DNA of 64,000 nucleotides from JAWPMT01 sp965227935 (GTDB lineage Bacteria > Bacteroidota > Bacteroidia > Cytophagales > Cyclobacteriaceae): assembly GCA_965227935.1 (NCBI GenBank), contig CBDDGS010000055.1, forward strand, positions 2,294,001-2,358,000, given 5' to 3'. The translations under genes and the position numbers were made by a program. Shown here piece by piece: positions 29,443-40,200 of the stretch. The first letter of the stretch is position 1. The number at the start of each line of letters is the position of its first letter. A model generated the notes under the pieces. It was not told the DNA's origin. It made no database searches and saw only the letters and a program-made list of their open reading frames with translations.

Positions 29443-32382
29443 TTAGCGCCTCTTCATAAATTTCAAGCTAAGGAGATCCGTTTTTAGCGAATACCAACCA
29501 GAAGGTAGTCGTGATACATCCAGACGATACTCGTCGGCATCATGGCCAATTCGGATCATGACTTTATCTGAAACATCCTGGCCCAGGACATTGTAGATAC
29601 GAGTTTTTCGAAGGTCCATTACGATCCCATGCACCGTGACCTCATCTGTCGCAGGGTTTGGGAAAAGATAAGGTTCGCTGGCGTCCGTATTTCCAATACT
29701 TACAGCTACGATAGAGGAATAACTTACAGCGCCATCGAAGTCCGTTTGCTTCAATCGGTAATAGCTCAAGCCGGGCAATGGACGGTTGTCGGTGGTGGTA
29801 TAGTCCAGTCTGGAGGAGGAGTTGCCCGCTCCGGGTATGTGGAGGATGCCACTCCATTCTTTGCTGTCCCGGGATCGTTCTAAGGTAAAGAAATCATTGT
29901 CAGTTTCTGACCCGGTTGACCATTGCAATTCTACTTTTCGACCGTCCTCCAGGACTTCTGCTTCAAAGCGCAGCAGTTCGATCGGAAGAGCGATATCTAT
30001 CGTGCCGACGGTGAAGCGCCTATCATCCGCTAGGTCACTGATACCGGTAAATTCGTAAATCCCCCCTCCAAGCGCTACCGCGCCACTGATGGGTGTTTCA
30101 TCGGCGAAAGAATCGTCAAGGTCAGTGTCGACGAGAAGCCTCAGATCTGAAGTCTGGTCTGGTTCCAAACCCCTCAAGTCAAACCGAATGTCCACGGTGC
30201 CGACATCTACGCTCGCCCCGGAGGTGTTGGCTTCACTGACTCGCCAGACCCTTACAAGCCGGCTCAACATACCCCCTGGCACATCACTGGTTTCGGAGGC
30301 GCCCCAGGTCCCCCCGTCATGTCCCCAGATAAGGAATTCATCATTGTCAAGATCACCGGCATTCAATATCCGGACGACCCCCGTACCCTGTGCGTCATCG
30401 AGGATATTGGAGGCATTTACCCGCCCAATTCCCGCTACATCGAAGTCATAGTCGCCTTCCGCATTGCCGTCTTGTGCGTAGACGTCGTTGTTGTCGAGAG
30501 GGATGGCATATTTGGCGGATAGGTAATTGGCCATGACTATTCGCTCAGCACTATTGAGTGCATCGCCAAATAGGATGATCTCGCTGATTTCCCCTGTCAG
30601 GTAATATGGGCCAGGGGCGCTGCCGATCTGTAGGTCGTTGCCTCCATTGTAGGGCAGTGAAGGGGATGTCATGCTCAGCGAATTCTCGTCTTCGTAAGCG
30701 TTGCCAGGCCCGCCACTATTTCGGACCATGCCGTAAATGTGGTCATTATCATCCACGGCGCCGAAGTCGCGCCAACCCACACCATCAGCCGCATTCCAGT
30801 CGGTGTAATAGTAAACTACGCCATCGTTGTCGTCGTTGAATCCCCAACCATCATTCCACGAGGCCAGCGAGCTAGTCGTCACAAGCGAGCCCCAGACGTT
30901 CGTCGAAGAGAAGTTACCTGCAATGAAAACCGAGAATGCATCAGAAGGAATGACCTCCGGGTGGGTGGGGCCGTCTATTACAAAATTCTGAGTGCTGCCA
31001 GCGTTGAAGGTCACCGCCGGCTGACCATTGCCTCCACCTGTGGCAGAATAGCCGGGCGCTGCTGCCCCTGAGAGCGCATCATTGCCGTAACCGGACTCAT
31101 CACTCCAAGTGCTCACGGGTCCCCCACTTATCGAAGCGGCGTCCAGCCAAAGGACGAGGCTTGTCGCTCCATTGGTACTTCCGATACCTCCTGGTCCATC
31201 TGGGACCGGTGGTCCACCCAGGCTCAAGAAGCTGGCAGGATCACTTTGGTTGTTGTACTCCGTTGCAATCCAATCATCAGAGCGGACTACTGTAGAGAGA
31301 CGTACTTCATCGATAAACCCATCGAATTGATCGCCAGCGCCATCATTGACTGCACCGATGTTGAAGGAACGTGTATTCTCTACCGTTCCCGTCAACGGAC
31401 CGGCATAAGTACCCTGGAAGGTCGTGATTTCATTGCCGGCTTCATAGAGCTTGATACCACCTAATGTCCCACTACCATCATAAGTAGCCGTGACATAGTG
31501 CCAAGCATTGTCATTATATACCGGGTCAGACCATCGACCAATAAAATCACCATTGTTGTCGTACATGTAGAATGCTAAACCACCGTCGTTTTCTATATAG
31601 AACCAAACGCCTTGATAGGGAGGATCCTGAAATGATTTTCCCGCTATCTGAGTCCAGCCGCCTGTCGTCCTGATCCAGGCGGAGTAAGTCATCGGATCAC
31701 TTTCTCCATAATCGAGTACATTGCCCATATCCACATAGTCATTCGTACCATCGAACTGCTGACCTTGGCCGATTACTCCTTCGGTACCTGTGGCGGACAC
31801 CTGGTCGTCACCGTGATTAGCGTTGACGGTTGCGTCCTGGTAAAAGTCCACAGTACCTGTTCCCCCAACTTCCTCATCCAGGTGCCAAACACCGACATAA
31901 CCATTATTCCATGTGGAAGTGGATGATGGGTCAATAGTAATTGACGCATTACCATAGCTCATGTAGACTATGGTGTATTGATTGTAGTACAATGTGGGAA
32001 TATTGACCCAAGCAATGTATTGCCCCTCAGCCCCGTCATAGTATTCAATTTCGTGGGCCAGTTGCGTGGTGCCGTCTATGGAAAAGGCAATGTCGTAACC
32101 ATTTGCGTCGGTTACATCGCCGCCATTGCCGGTGGTTCTCAGAAAGTCCTCAGTGACGCTGATTAGAAGGGGGAAGTCTGTCAGATTGGATGTGCCGGAT
32201 ACCTTATCATGATTTACGTAGATCTCCTCGACCTCGCTATAGCCTGCGAGCTGTGCGTGCGTCAGGTTCGTGTATAGCATAGCCACGAGGAGAACAGCTA
32301 TCACCGGTGATAGGCCCCATCTCTTCATTGCCCATCCCTTATTCCTGGCAAGGGCCATCGACAGAATCGTCGCCTTTCTCAT
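29443..32382 (-). CDS. Array paralogue 5: DUF2341-LamG-A-T9SS protein without C module
   Basis: 979 residues from ATG 32382; the frame is open 13 codons further (32421). I chose 32382 because ATAGATCC directly before it matches the TAGACA leader of neighbours. A shorter start at 32328 also gives a signal peptide (ends THA before QLAGYS). DUF2341 about 44-150 is of the MSYGN subtype shared with paralogues 6 and 7 (LYYNQYTIVYMSYGN). LamG about 160-395, a single type A module about 405-800, then directly ALPIELLRF and the fibronectin-like and sorting segments (YLFPNP instead of YPNP, ends LKFMKRR). The type C module found before this segment in the other large members is absent. Confidence 0.86.
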   Translation of the reverse strand: MRKATILSMALARNKGWAMKRWGLSPVIAVLLVAMLYTNLTHAQLAGYSEVEEIYVNHDKVSGTSNLTDFPLLISVTEDFLRTTGNGGDVTDANGYDIAFSIDGTTQLAHEIEYYDGAEGQYIAWVNIPTLYYNQYTIVYMSYGNASITIDPSSTSTWNNGYVGVWHLDEEVGGTGTVDFYQDATVNANHGDDQVSATGTEGVIGQGQQFDGTNDYVDMGNVLDYGESDPMTYSAWIRTTGGWTQIAGKSFQDPPYQGVWFYIENDGGLAFYMYDNNGDFIGRWSDPVYNDNAWHYVTATYDGSGTLGGIKLYEAGNEITTFQGTYAGPLTGTVENTRSFNIGAVNDGAGDQFDGFIDEVRLSTVVRSDDWIATEYNNQSDPASFLSLGGPPVPDGPGGIGSTNGATSLVLWLDAASISGGPVSTWSDESGYGNDALSGAAAPGYSATGGGNGQPAVTFNAGSTQNFVIDGPTHPEVIPSDAFSVFIAGNFSSTNVWGSLVTTSSLASWNDGWGFNDDNDGVVYYYTDWNAADGVGWRDFGAVDDNDHIYGMVRNSGGPGNAYEDENSLSMTSPSLPYNGGNDLQIGSAPGPYYLTGEISEIILFGDALNSAERIVMANYLSAKYAIPLDNNDVYAQDGNAEGDYDFDVAGIGRVNASNILDDAQGTGVVRILNAGDLDNDEFLIWGHDGGTWGASETSDVPGGMLSRLVRVWRVSEANTSGASVDVGTVDIRFDLRGLEPDQTSDLRLLVDTDLDDSFADETPISGAVALGGGIYEFTGISDLADDRRFTVGTIDIALPIELLRFEAEVLEDGRKVELQWSTGSETDNDFFTLERSRDSKEWSGILHIPGAGNSSSRLDYTTTDNRPLPGLSYYRLKQTDFDGAVSYSSIVAVSIGNTDASEPYLFPNPATDEVTVHGIVMDLRKTRIYNVLGQDVSDKVMIRIGHDADEYRLDVSRLPSGWYSLKTDLLSLKFMKRR

Positions 32383-32729
32383 GGATCTATGTGCTTGATT
32401 AGGCCTATTGGGCAAGTGCATGTGTCCGAATGGCCTCTGAACTTCTTAAGCTATTTTGTATTGACAGGGAAAAAGGTGGTGAATTCTACCTAATTCACGA
32501 AATGGATGGAAGCGAATGCGGGAATAGTCCGCTGAAAAACGAATTAATTGTAGCGGCTTTGTGCCAACGGGAAATGCTGATCACGCAGTTGGTGGGGTCA
32601 TGTCATAAGAAAAATAACGTTCCGGATAAGTGTATTTCGCTTTTGACGTGTTAGGTCACGATCTTCCCCTGCGGAATGACAGTATCAATCAACATGGCGC
32701 CGCAAAAAGGGATCATACGATGTTGCTGT
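32383..32729. other. Intergenic stretch between paralogues 5 and 6
   Basis: About 350 bases with no supported gene. A 74-codon plus-strand frame (32430-32654) has no recognisable features and lies antisense to the leader of paralogue 5, so I do not call it. One TAACGTT occurs at 32615-32621. No clear hairpin with a T-run was seen. Confidence 0.5.
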
Positions 32730-35700
32730 CTACTGCTGTTTCATGAATTTTAGGCTGTGGCCATCGGCAATAATCGAATACACACCTGGAGCCAATCTCG
32801 AGATGTCCAGCTTGTACTGGCCGGGGCTATCACCATTTCGCAGCTTGACTTTATCCGAAACGTCCTGTCCCAGGATGTTGTAGATGTGCGTTGTATGCAC
32901 GTCCAGGAGTACACCATTTACAAGTAATACGTCGTTCGCGGGATTTGGAAACAGCGATGGCTGCTCGGTCTGAAGTTCACCCAAATTGACCGGCACTGTA
33001 TAGGAATAGCTATAGGAGCCATCGAAATCCGTTTGCTTCAGGCGGTAATAAGAGAGACCGTAGAATGGGTCGGTATCTACACTACTGTAGTCTATGCGTT
33101 GTGAGGAGGTACCAGCGCCGGGTAACCGCAATACTTCGAACCACTCCTCAGCATCGGCGGATTTCTCGATCGTGAAGTAATCGTTGTCAATTTCCACGGA
33201 AGTCGACCAGTTGAGATGTACTGTGTGGTCAGATTCCTGTGCTTCTGCGCGGAATTCTACCAGCTCGACCGGCAGGGTTGTCCCGAGCGAGACGGACCCC
33301 AGGGTAATGTAGGAGGTCTGATTTTGCGGGATGTGCGATGTAGTGATACCCCCAACAATGATGGAGCCCACAGTGAATGTAAGACCGTCTGCAGTCCCTA
33401 GCACGGTGGCATTGGAAAAGTCACCGTCATCGTCTACAAGTAGCCGTACGTCATTGATGTCAAATGGGCCAAGTTCTTCCCATTCGAATTCGATGGAATA
33501 GGTGTCATTGAAATTGTGGTTGGTGATCTTCCACTCCCTGTCGAAGCGTGATGTGATACCGGAAGGCATATCTAGGACTGTTCCGGAGGCATTCAACCTC
33601 AGGGTATTGTGACCAATCATGATGAAGGAGCGATTAGCATTGATCGTACCGGTGTTGGATTGATTGTCAGCAGCAAGCGCATCTATGTAGATCGTAAGGG
33701 AGTCGTCATCCACGCGCGACTGCTTTAGGTACAGACCGGTGTTGTCATCGCGACCGATGGCTACGATCTGATTCTGATAGGCGGGCCCGACCGTAGCATC
33801 CCATATCTTGGTTCCATCACTTGCGTAGTAGTCACCATTACCTGGATCGAGTGTGATGCTGTACTTCATCGCAAGTGACGACTGTATTCGGTTGATCTCA
33901 TCGGCTGTAATGGCAGACTCGAAGGTGATATACTCCCCAAAGTAGGTTTCGACATAGGCGCCGGTTCCGCCATTGCAACCTAAGGCGAAGTCACCATTGA
34001 GGGCTGATATGGCATCCATGGTAGGGACAAGCGTTTCTTCTTCCAGTCCATTGATAATAATGCGACTCTCGGTGGCATCAGTTTGCACCGTCACAATTAC
34101 GTTATTGTCTGTCTGATCTATGGTGCCTCTAAAGTTTTCAGTCCAGACGTCCGTTCTGATACTGCCATTTGAGGAGCCCTCCAGGTAGCCCATTCGTCGG
34201 GTGTCTCCTGCTGATCTCCAGCCGCCATACACGTCGGTACCTGCGTGTGCCTTGCGTTGAAACACGGCAATGATCGTATTGTCCTGGTCGCTGAAAAGGG
34301 TGCCGCCAGTCACATTGTCTCGCTGAAACTTATCGTCTACGCCGTCGAAGTATACCGCGGCATTGTAGCTGATGCCATTGGACGAAAGCATGGGCGCGCC
34401 GGTCCCGATGGTCATCTCAGGAAAGTCGTCATTGGGGGTAGAATTTTCCCACGTATCCACAGCGCCGGAAGTCACTTCTACACCACCATTTTTCAATCCC
34501 TGATCAGCTCTGAACCAGGCCGTAAGACCAAGAGGTACATTACCCGGGCTTACTTCCAAAGGTGTTGCTGAGTAGTCTGCAGTGCCCAGCGTGAATCGGT
34601 CATTGTCCGTCAGGGCGGTGACACCAGTAAATTGATAGATGTTGCCAGTCACATGTGTGGCTGAACCGACGGCGGTAGCGTCATCTGCGAAGACTCCATC
34701 ACCATCTGTGTCTACGACAAGCCTCAAGTCAGTGGGATTCACAGTTCCCATGTCAGTTAGGTCAAACCGAATGTCCACGCTACCAACATTTCGGGATGCG
34801 CCAGTGGTCAGTAAAACTTCACTCACTGCCCATGTTCGGCCTATTTTGGCCTCAACTCCAGTGGGGACGTCGGAGGTAGAGATGCTCATGAGTCCATTGT
34901 CGTGGCCCCACATCATGAATTCGTTGTCACCCAGGCCGGATGGGTTCAGTATCCTTACAATACTGGAGCCCTGGGCGTCGTCATGTACATTGCTAGCGTC
35001 TACCCGGCCGATGCCTGCCACTTCGTGGTCGAATCCCAGATTATCTTCATTGTACACATCATTGTCGGTGAGAGCGATGGCGTACTTAGCAGATAGATAG
35101 TTGTTGATGATGATCCTTTCTGCGTCGTTCACTGCTCGATTGATGACGATGGTTTCTGCAATGTCTCCGTCCAGGTACATAGCGTTTTCCTCGTCATAAC
35201 CCAGGTATACGAAGGTGGCAACATCCGTAATGGGTGAAGTATAAGATCGTGTACCTTGAGACGTTTCGTTATAAAACATTTCATTTTCGGTCTCGTCGAA
35301 TACCATCGAAAAGATCGTGGGTGTGTTGTAGGCCAATGTGCCATTGACGCCACCGCCGGGGGCATTCGCGTTCCGATTGTTGACGAAGCCTCGAATTTGG
35401 TCAAGGGTCTGACGCCGGACGATACCCCATCCGCCTCCTTCTTCAGTGCCACCGCCCTGATTGTTGGTTTTTTGGATAATCGCGCCCCAGAAGTGGGTGC
35501 TGCTGGTATAACTGGCTACCGTGAATACGGAAATTTGATCGGGATTGAGACTGGCATCATCTGCCACGCGCATCCACTCCGTATTCGCCACATCGAAGTG
35601 CACTTCGGGGTAGATCGAATTCAGTTGATTTTCTTGCAGTTCGGGTCCGGTACCCGCTACGGACGTGGCATCGTTTCCGTAGCCAGACAGATCAGACCAG

Positions 35701-36944
35701 GAGGTGACCTCCGTTCCACTTTGCGAGATGGTGCTGGCATCAAGCCACAGGGCAAGGTTGCCGGTGCCGTCTGTGGCTCCAACACCACCGGGTCCCGATG
35801 GTCCAGCCCCCACTACGGCAAAAGTTCCGGGGTTGCTTTGGTTGTTGTATTCCGTTTTAATCCAGTCGGCTGAGCGGGTGGCAATGGAGAAGCGCATTTC
35901 ATCGATGAAGCCATCAAAGAATTCACCACTGTTGTTCGCCGCGCCAATACTAAAGGCGTGGCTGTTAGTGACCGTACCGATCGCAGGATTCGCCACATCG
36001 AAAGTGGTCAGCACCTCACCATCTCCGTAGAGCACGATGCCTGCAGCACTGTTGCTACCATCATAAGTGAATGCGACATGGTGCCATTCGCCATCATCAA
36101 AGGCTTCATTGGACCATCGGTATTTGCAGTCTCCATTATCACATATCCAGGCGCTTAGATTGTCGCCCTCCTGGTAGAACCATACTCCCCGGTCTGTGAC
36201 ATGATCGGATTTACCGGCAATCGACTGCTGAGTAGCAGTAGTTTTTATCCATGCCGAATACGTCATGGCATCGTTCTTCCCGTGACTCAGCACGTCGCCC
36301 ATCCCGATGTAGTCATTGGTGCCATCAAATTCCTGACCATTGCCTACTACACCGTCCGTTCCTGTGGCTGATACCCCATCATCGCCATGATAGCCGTTTC
36401 CACTGGCGTCCTGGTAGAGGTCTGCTGTTCCCGTTCCGGCGGTCTTTTCCTCCAGGTGCCATACTCCGTCGTAGTCAGCCATCCATGTGTTCGTCGAAGA
36501 AGGATCGGTGGTGACTGAGGAGTTGCCATAGCTCATGTAGATGAATGTGTACTGGTCGCAATACAAAGTGGGTATCCTAACCCATGCGGTGTACTCGCCC
36601 GTCGCTGCGTTGTAGGCCGTGATCTCGTGATCGAGCTGTGTGGTGCCATCAGAGAAGGCAATGTCGTAACCACTGGTGCTGGTAACGTCCCCGCCATTAC
36701 CGGTGGATCTTAGGTAGTCCTTCGATACAGTTAGGAGGAGGGGAAAGTTGGTCAGATCCGACGTGCCTGAAACCTGGTGGTGGTCGATGGTGATTTCTTG
36801 CTCGTAGGTATACCCCGCCAGTTGTGCTTGAGTGACGGGGGTGGCCGACAGCAATAGCAATACAATCGCAATCCCTCTTACGGCCCATTGATGTCCGAAT
36901 AAGTCCTGCACACCTCTTACCGAGAATGATGTAGAAGTCTTCAT
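32730..36944 (-). CDS. Array paralogue 6: DUF2341-LamG-A-C-T9SS protein
   Basis: 1404 residues from ATG 36944 (GTG directly before it). The signal peptide ends TQA before QLAGYT. DUF2341 about 42-150 (MSYGN subtype), LamG about 160-390, type A about 400-810 (with an unusual GFVNNRNANAPGGG insert), type C about 815-1224 (LYLKQSRVDDDSL), fibronectin-like plus sorting segment 1225-1404 (LFPNP, then VYSIIADGHSLKFMKQQ). TAGACA lies nine bases before the ATG. Its leader and first codons (ATGAAGACTTC) align with those of paralogue 1 and partly with paralogue 7. It is the closest full-length relative of paralogue 7. Near-identical protein stretches differ at many third codon positions, so the duplication is not recent. 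Confidence 0.87.
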   Translation of the reverse strand: MKTSTSFSVRGVQDLFGHQWAVRGIAIVLLLLSATPVTQAQLAGYTYEQEITIDHHQVSGTSDLTNFPLLLTVSKDYLRSTGNGGDVTSTSGYDIAFSDGTTQLDHEITAYNAATGEYTAWVRIPTLYCDQYTFIYMSYGNSSVTTDPSSTNTWMADYDGVWHLEEKTAGTGTADLYQDASGNGYHGDDGVSATGTDGVVGNGQEFDGTNDYIGMGDVLSHGKNDAMTYSAWIKTTATQQSIAGKSDHVTDRGVWFYQEGDNLSAWICDNGDCKYRWSNEAFDDGEWHHVAFTYDGSNSAAGIVLYGDGEVLTTFDVANPAIGTVTNSHAFSIGAANNSGEFFDGFIDEMRFSIATRSADWIKTEYNNQSNPGTFAVVGAGPSGPGGVGATDGTGNLALWLDASTISQSGTEVTSWSDLSGYGNDATSVAGTGPELQENQLNSIYPEVHFDVANTEWMRVADDASLNPDQISVFTVASYTSSTHFWGAIIQKTNNQGGGTEEGGGWGIVRRQTLDQIRGFVNNRNANAPGGGVNGTLAYNTPTIFSMVFDETENEMFYNETSQGTRSYTSPITDVATFVYLGYDEENAMYLDGDIAETIVINRAVNDAERIIINNYLSAKYAIALTDNDVYNEDNLGFDHEVAGIGRVDASNVHDDAQGSSIVRILNPSGLGDNEFMMWGHDNGLMSISTSDVPTGVEAKIGRTWAVSEVLLTTGASRNVGSVDIRFDLTDMGTVNPTDLRLVVDTDGDGVFADDATAVGSATHVTGNIYQFTGVTALTDNDRFTLGTADYSATPLEVSPGNVPLGLTAWFRADQGLKNGGVEVTSGAVDTWENSTPNDDFPEMTIGTGAPMLSSNGISYNAAVYFDGVDDKFQRDNVTGGTLFSDQDNTIIAVFQRKAHAGTDVYGGWRSAGDTRRMGYLEGSSNGSIRTDVWTENFRGTIDQTDNNVIVTVQTDATESRIIINGLEEETLVPTMDAISALNGDFALGCNGGTGAYVETYFGEYITFESAITADEINRIQSSLAMKYSITLDPGNGDYYASDGTKIWDATVGPAYQNQIVAIGRDDNTGLYLKQSRVDDDSLTIYIDALAADNQSNTGTINANRSFIMIGHNTLRLNASGTVLDMPSGITSRFDREWKITNHNFNDTYSIEFEWEELGPFDINDVRLLVDDDGDFSNATVLGTADGLTFTVGSIIVGGITTSHIPQNQTSYITLGSVSLGTTLPVELVEFRAEAQESDHTVHLNWSTSVEIDNDYFTIEKSADAEEWFEVLRLPGAGTSSQRIDYSSVDTDPFYGLSYYRLKQTDFDGSYSYSYTVPVNLGELQTEQPSLFPNPANDVLLVNGVLLDVHTTHIYNILGQDVSDKVKLRNGDSPGQYKLDISRLAPGVYSIIADGHSLKFMKQQ

Positions 36945-37224
36945 CACTTTAGTTGTCTATAGTTGGCTGTCGTTTTACTGGCAAAGGAGTCCTGTCCCAA
37001 CCAGAGCGTTGTCTAAGCGCATTTTATCCCATCTAAAGGTAGCTGAAGTGGTGTCTGCTACCAACAATTCTCGTTCAATAGCATAAAACGGTCGCCAAGT
37101 GGGATCAACTAATGACATTTGGAGCCAGCGAATATTCGACTAATTGATATTTCCCCGAAAACGAGCACATATCTGTGGCATTATGGGAATGCACTTTTTG
37201 TGTACCACACAGATTATCAATGGC

Positions 37225-40200
37225 TTACCTTCTCTTCAGGAATTTTAAACTCTCGTCAGCCAAACGTATCGTGTATATGCCAGGATTGAGGTTGGAGATA
37301 TCCAACTGATAGGTGTTGGTTTGGTTGGCAGCTTTGATGGTGATCAGCGCTGTGACATCCTGTCCGGATACATTGAAAGCCCTCAGTTGCTGCACGTCTA
37401 CAGGAGCACCACTGATGACGATCTGTCTTGTTGCCGGATTCGGATATAGACTTAGCTTTTCGCCATTTTGATTGCCCAATGTGACTGGGATAGTGTACGA
37501 ATAGCTGTGCGAACCGTCAAAGTCCGTTTGCTTCAGTCGATAATAGGACAGTCCGTAGTAGGGGTCGGTATCTATGCCTGTGTAATCGATTCTCTCGGAG
37601 CTACTACCTGCACCTGGAGATTGCAGTACCTCTACCCATTCGGATGCATCTTGGGACTTCTCCACGGTGAAGTAGTCGTTGTCGGTTTCTGCCTCTGTAG
37701 ACCAACTTAATTTGACCGTATGGTCAGATTCCTGTCCTTCAGCGCGAAATTCTATCAATTCGATCGGTAATGTGGTACCGAGCGATACGGAGCCCAATGT
37801 GATATAGGACGTCTGATCCTCGGGGATATGCGACGCGGTAATGCCCCCAACGACGATCGATCCAACGGTGAACGTAAGGCCGTCGCCGGGCCCTAGCACG
37901 GTGGCGTTAGAAAAGTCGCCATCATCGTCGACCAGCAGTCGCACGTCATTGATATCAAATGGTCCATTTTCTTCCCATTCAAACTCGATAGAATAGGTGT
38001 CTGAGAAATTGTGATTGGTGACCTTCCACTCTCGGTCGAAACGGGATGTGATGCCAGACGGCATGTCCGTTGCGGCACCTGTTGCCTGCAGCCGCTCGGT
38101 GTTGTGACCGATGATGATGAAAGAGCGGTCCGTGTTGATGCTGCCGGCGTTCGATTCATTGCTGGCGGCCAGGGCATCTACGTAGACTATAAGGGAGTCA
38201 TCTTCGTTTCTCGATTGCTTGAGGTACAATTCGGTATTGTCGTCACGGCCGATGGCCACAATCTGATTTTGATAGGAAGCGCCTACCGTCGCGTCCCAGA
38301 TCTTCGTACCATCGCTGGCATAGTAGTCGCCATTCCCTGGGTCCAGCGTGATGCTGTATTTCAACGCCAGTGACGATTGGATGCGATTAAGTTCAGTGTC
38401 ACTGAGAGAGGAGGAGTAGACGATATATTCACCGAATAGCGTTTCCACGTAGGGGACTACTTCTCCATTACATCCAAGGGCAAGGTCGCCATTGAGTCCG
38501 GTGATGGCGTCCATCGTGGGGGTAATGGAATTCTCCTCGGCTCCGTTGATGATCATTCTTGTCTCGGTGGCATTGCTCTGAATTGTCATTAGGACGTTTT
38601 GATCTGTATGATCGGTGGTTCCGGAAAAGTCGTCGGTCCAGACGTCTGCTCTCAAGGTTCCATTGGCATTGCCTTCGATGTAGCCCATGCGTCTGGTGTT
38701 GCCAGTGGATCTCCAGCCGCCATATACATCGGTTCCATTCGGCGCTTTGCGCTGGAATACGGCGATGATGGTATTGTCCTGATCGCTAAAAAGGTCACCT
38801 CCTGTTACGTTGTTTTTCTGGACTTTGTCGTCTACACCATCGAAGTAGATCGCTGGGTTGTAGCTGAGGCCATCCGCGTCGAGGATGGGTGCCCCGGTAT
38901 CGACGCTGATTTCTGTGAAGGCGGCATTGTCCGTGGAGTTTTCCCAGGTGTCGAAAGCGCCAGAGTTAACTTCGACGCCGTTGAGTTTCAGGCCTTCATC
39001 GGCTTTCAGCCAGAGCGTCAGGCCCAATGGTGCATTGCCAGGGCTTGTCTCGAGCGGGGTGGTGCTATAGTCCGTCGTGGCAATTGTGAACCTGGAATTG
39101 TTACTTAATTGCGTGACGCCGCTGAATTCGTAGACATTGCCGCTTACATAAATGGCGCCGCCAACGGTAGTAGCATCATCGGCAAATACGCCATCTCCAT
39201 CGGTATCCACTACCAAACGGAGGTCGGAAGCTGTGACTGATCCCATGTCTGTCAGATCAAATCGTACCTGTACGGTTCCCACGTCTCTTGTGGCACCCGT
39301 GGTCACTCTTATTTCACTCACCGCCCACGTTCGCTCTAGCTTGGCGGCAATACCCGCAGGCAGGTCGCTGGTCTCAATACTCATGGGGCCGTTGTCATGT
39401 CCCCATATCATGAATTCGTTGTTTTGCAGGTCGGAGGCGTTGAGGATCCTCACGATACCTGTTCCCTGCGCATCGTTGTGAATGTTAGATGCGTTGACAC
39501 GACCAATACCGGCCACGTCGTAATCGAATCCCAGGTCGTCTTCGTCATATGCGTCGCTAGTGGCAGGCAATGTGATATTGTACTTGGCTGCCAGGTAGTT
39601 GTTGATAATGATCCGTTGGGCGGAGTTGACGTTGGTATCGAACAATGCTACCTCTGCGATCTCACCTGTCATGAAGTACGCTGCACCGGTATTGTTGGGC
39701 CCTGCCCCTAGGAGTAAGGGGTCGCCAGGGTCGGTGTATGAAATGCCTCCAGTGAAAGTGGCCGTATTATCATCTTCAAATAGGGTGTTGGAGGTTCCGG
39801 AGTTGATGAGTCCGTAAATGTGGCGTTGATTGTCAATAGAGGTCGAATAGGAACCCCAGCCAGTGCCCGCCCAATCCGTGAAGTAGTACAGCATGAGAGC
39901 GGGGTCAAATTCGGAGCCTATGCCCCAGCCATCATCCCAGTTATCATTAGATGCTGTGTTGATTAAGCTACCGAATTCATCACTGTTGCTATCATAATTA
40001 CCTGCGATGAATACCGACAGGGCCCCGGAAGGTTTCACCTGTGTGTTGCCCGTCACCGTCAAATACTCATTGTTGTTGTCATCAAAGTGTACTGCCGGGA
40101 AGCCATTGCCCCCCCATGAGGTGGTGTAATTGGGGGCTGCGCCGACGGAGGCATTATTTCCATATCCAGATACATCGGACCAACCTGTTAGGTTGTCACC

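Noticed and set aside
32430..32654. A 74-codon plus-strand frame between array genes
   Set aside because: Antisense to the leader of paralogue 5, no homology pattern, no promoter seen.
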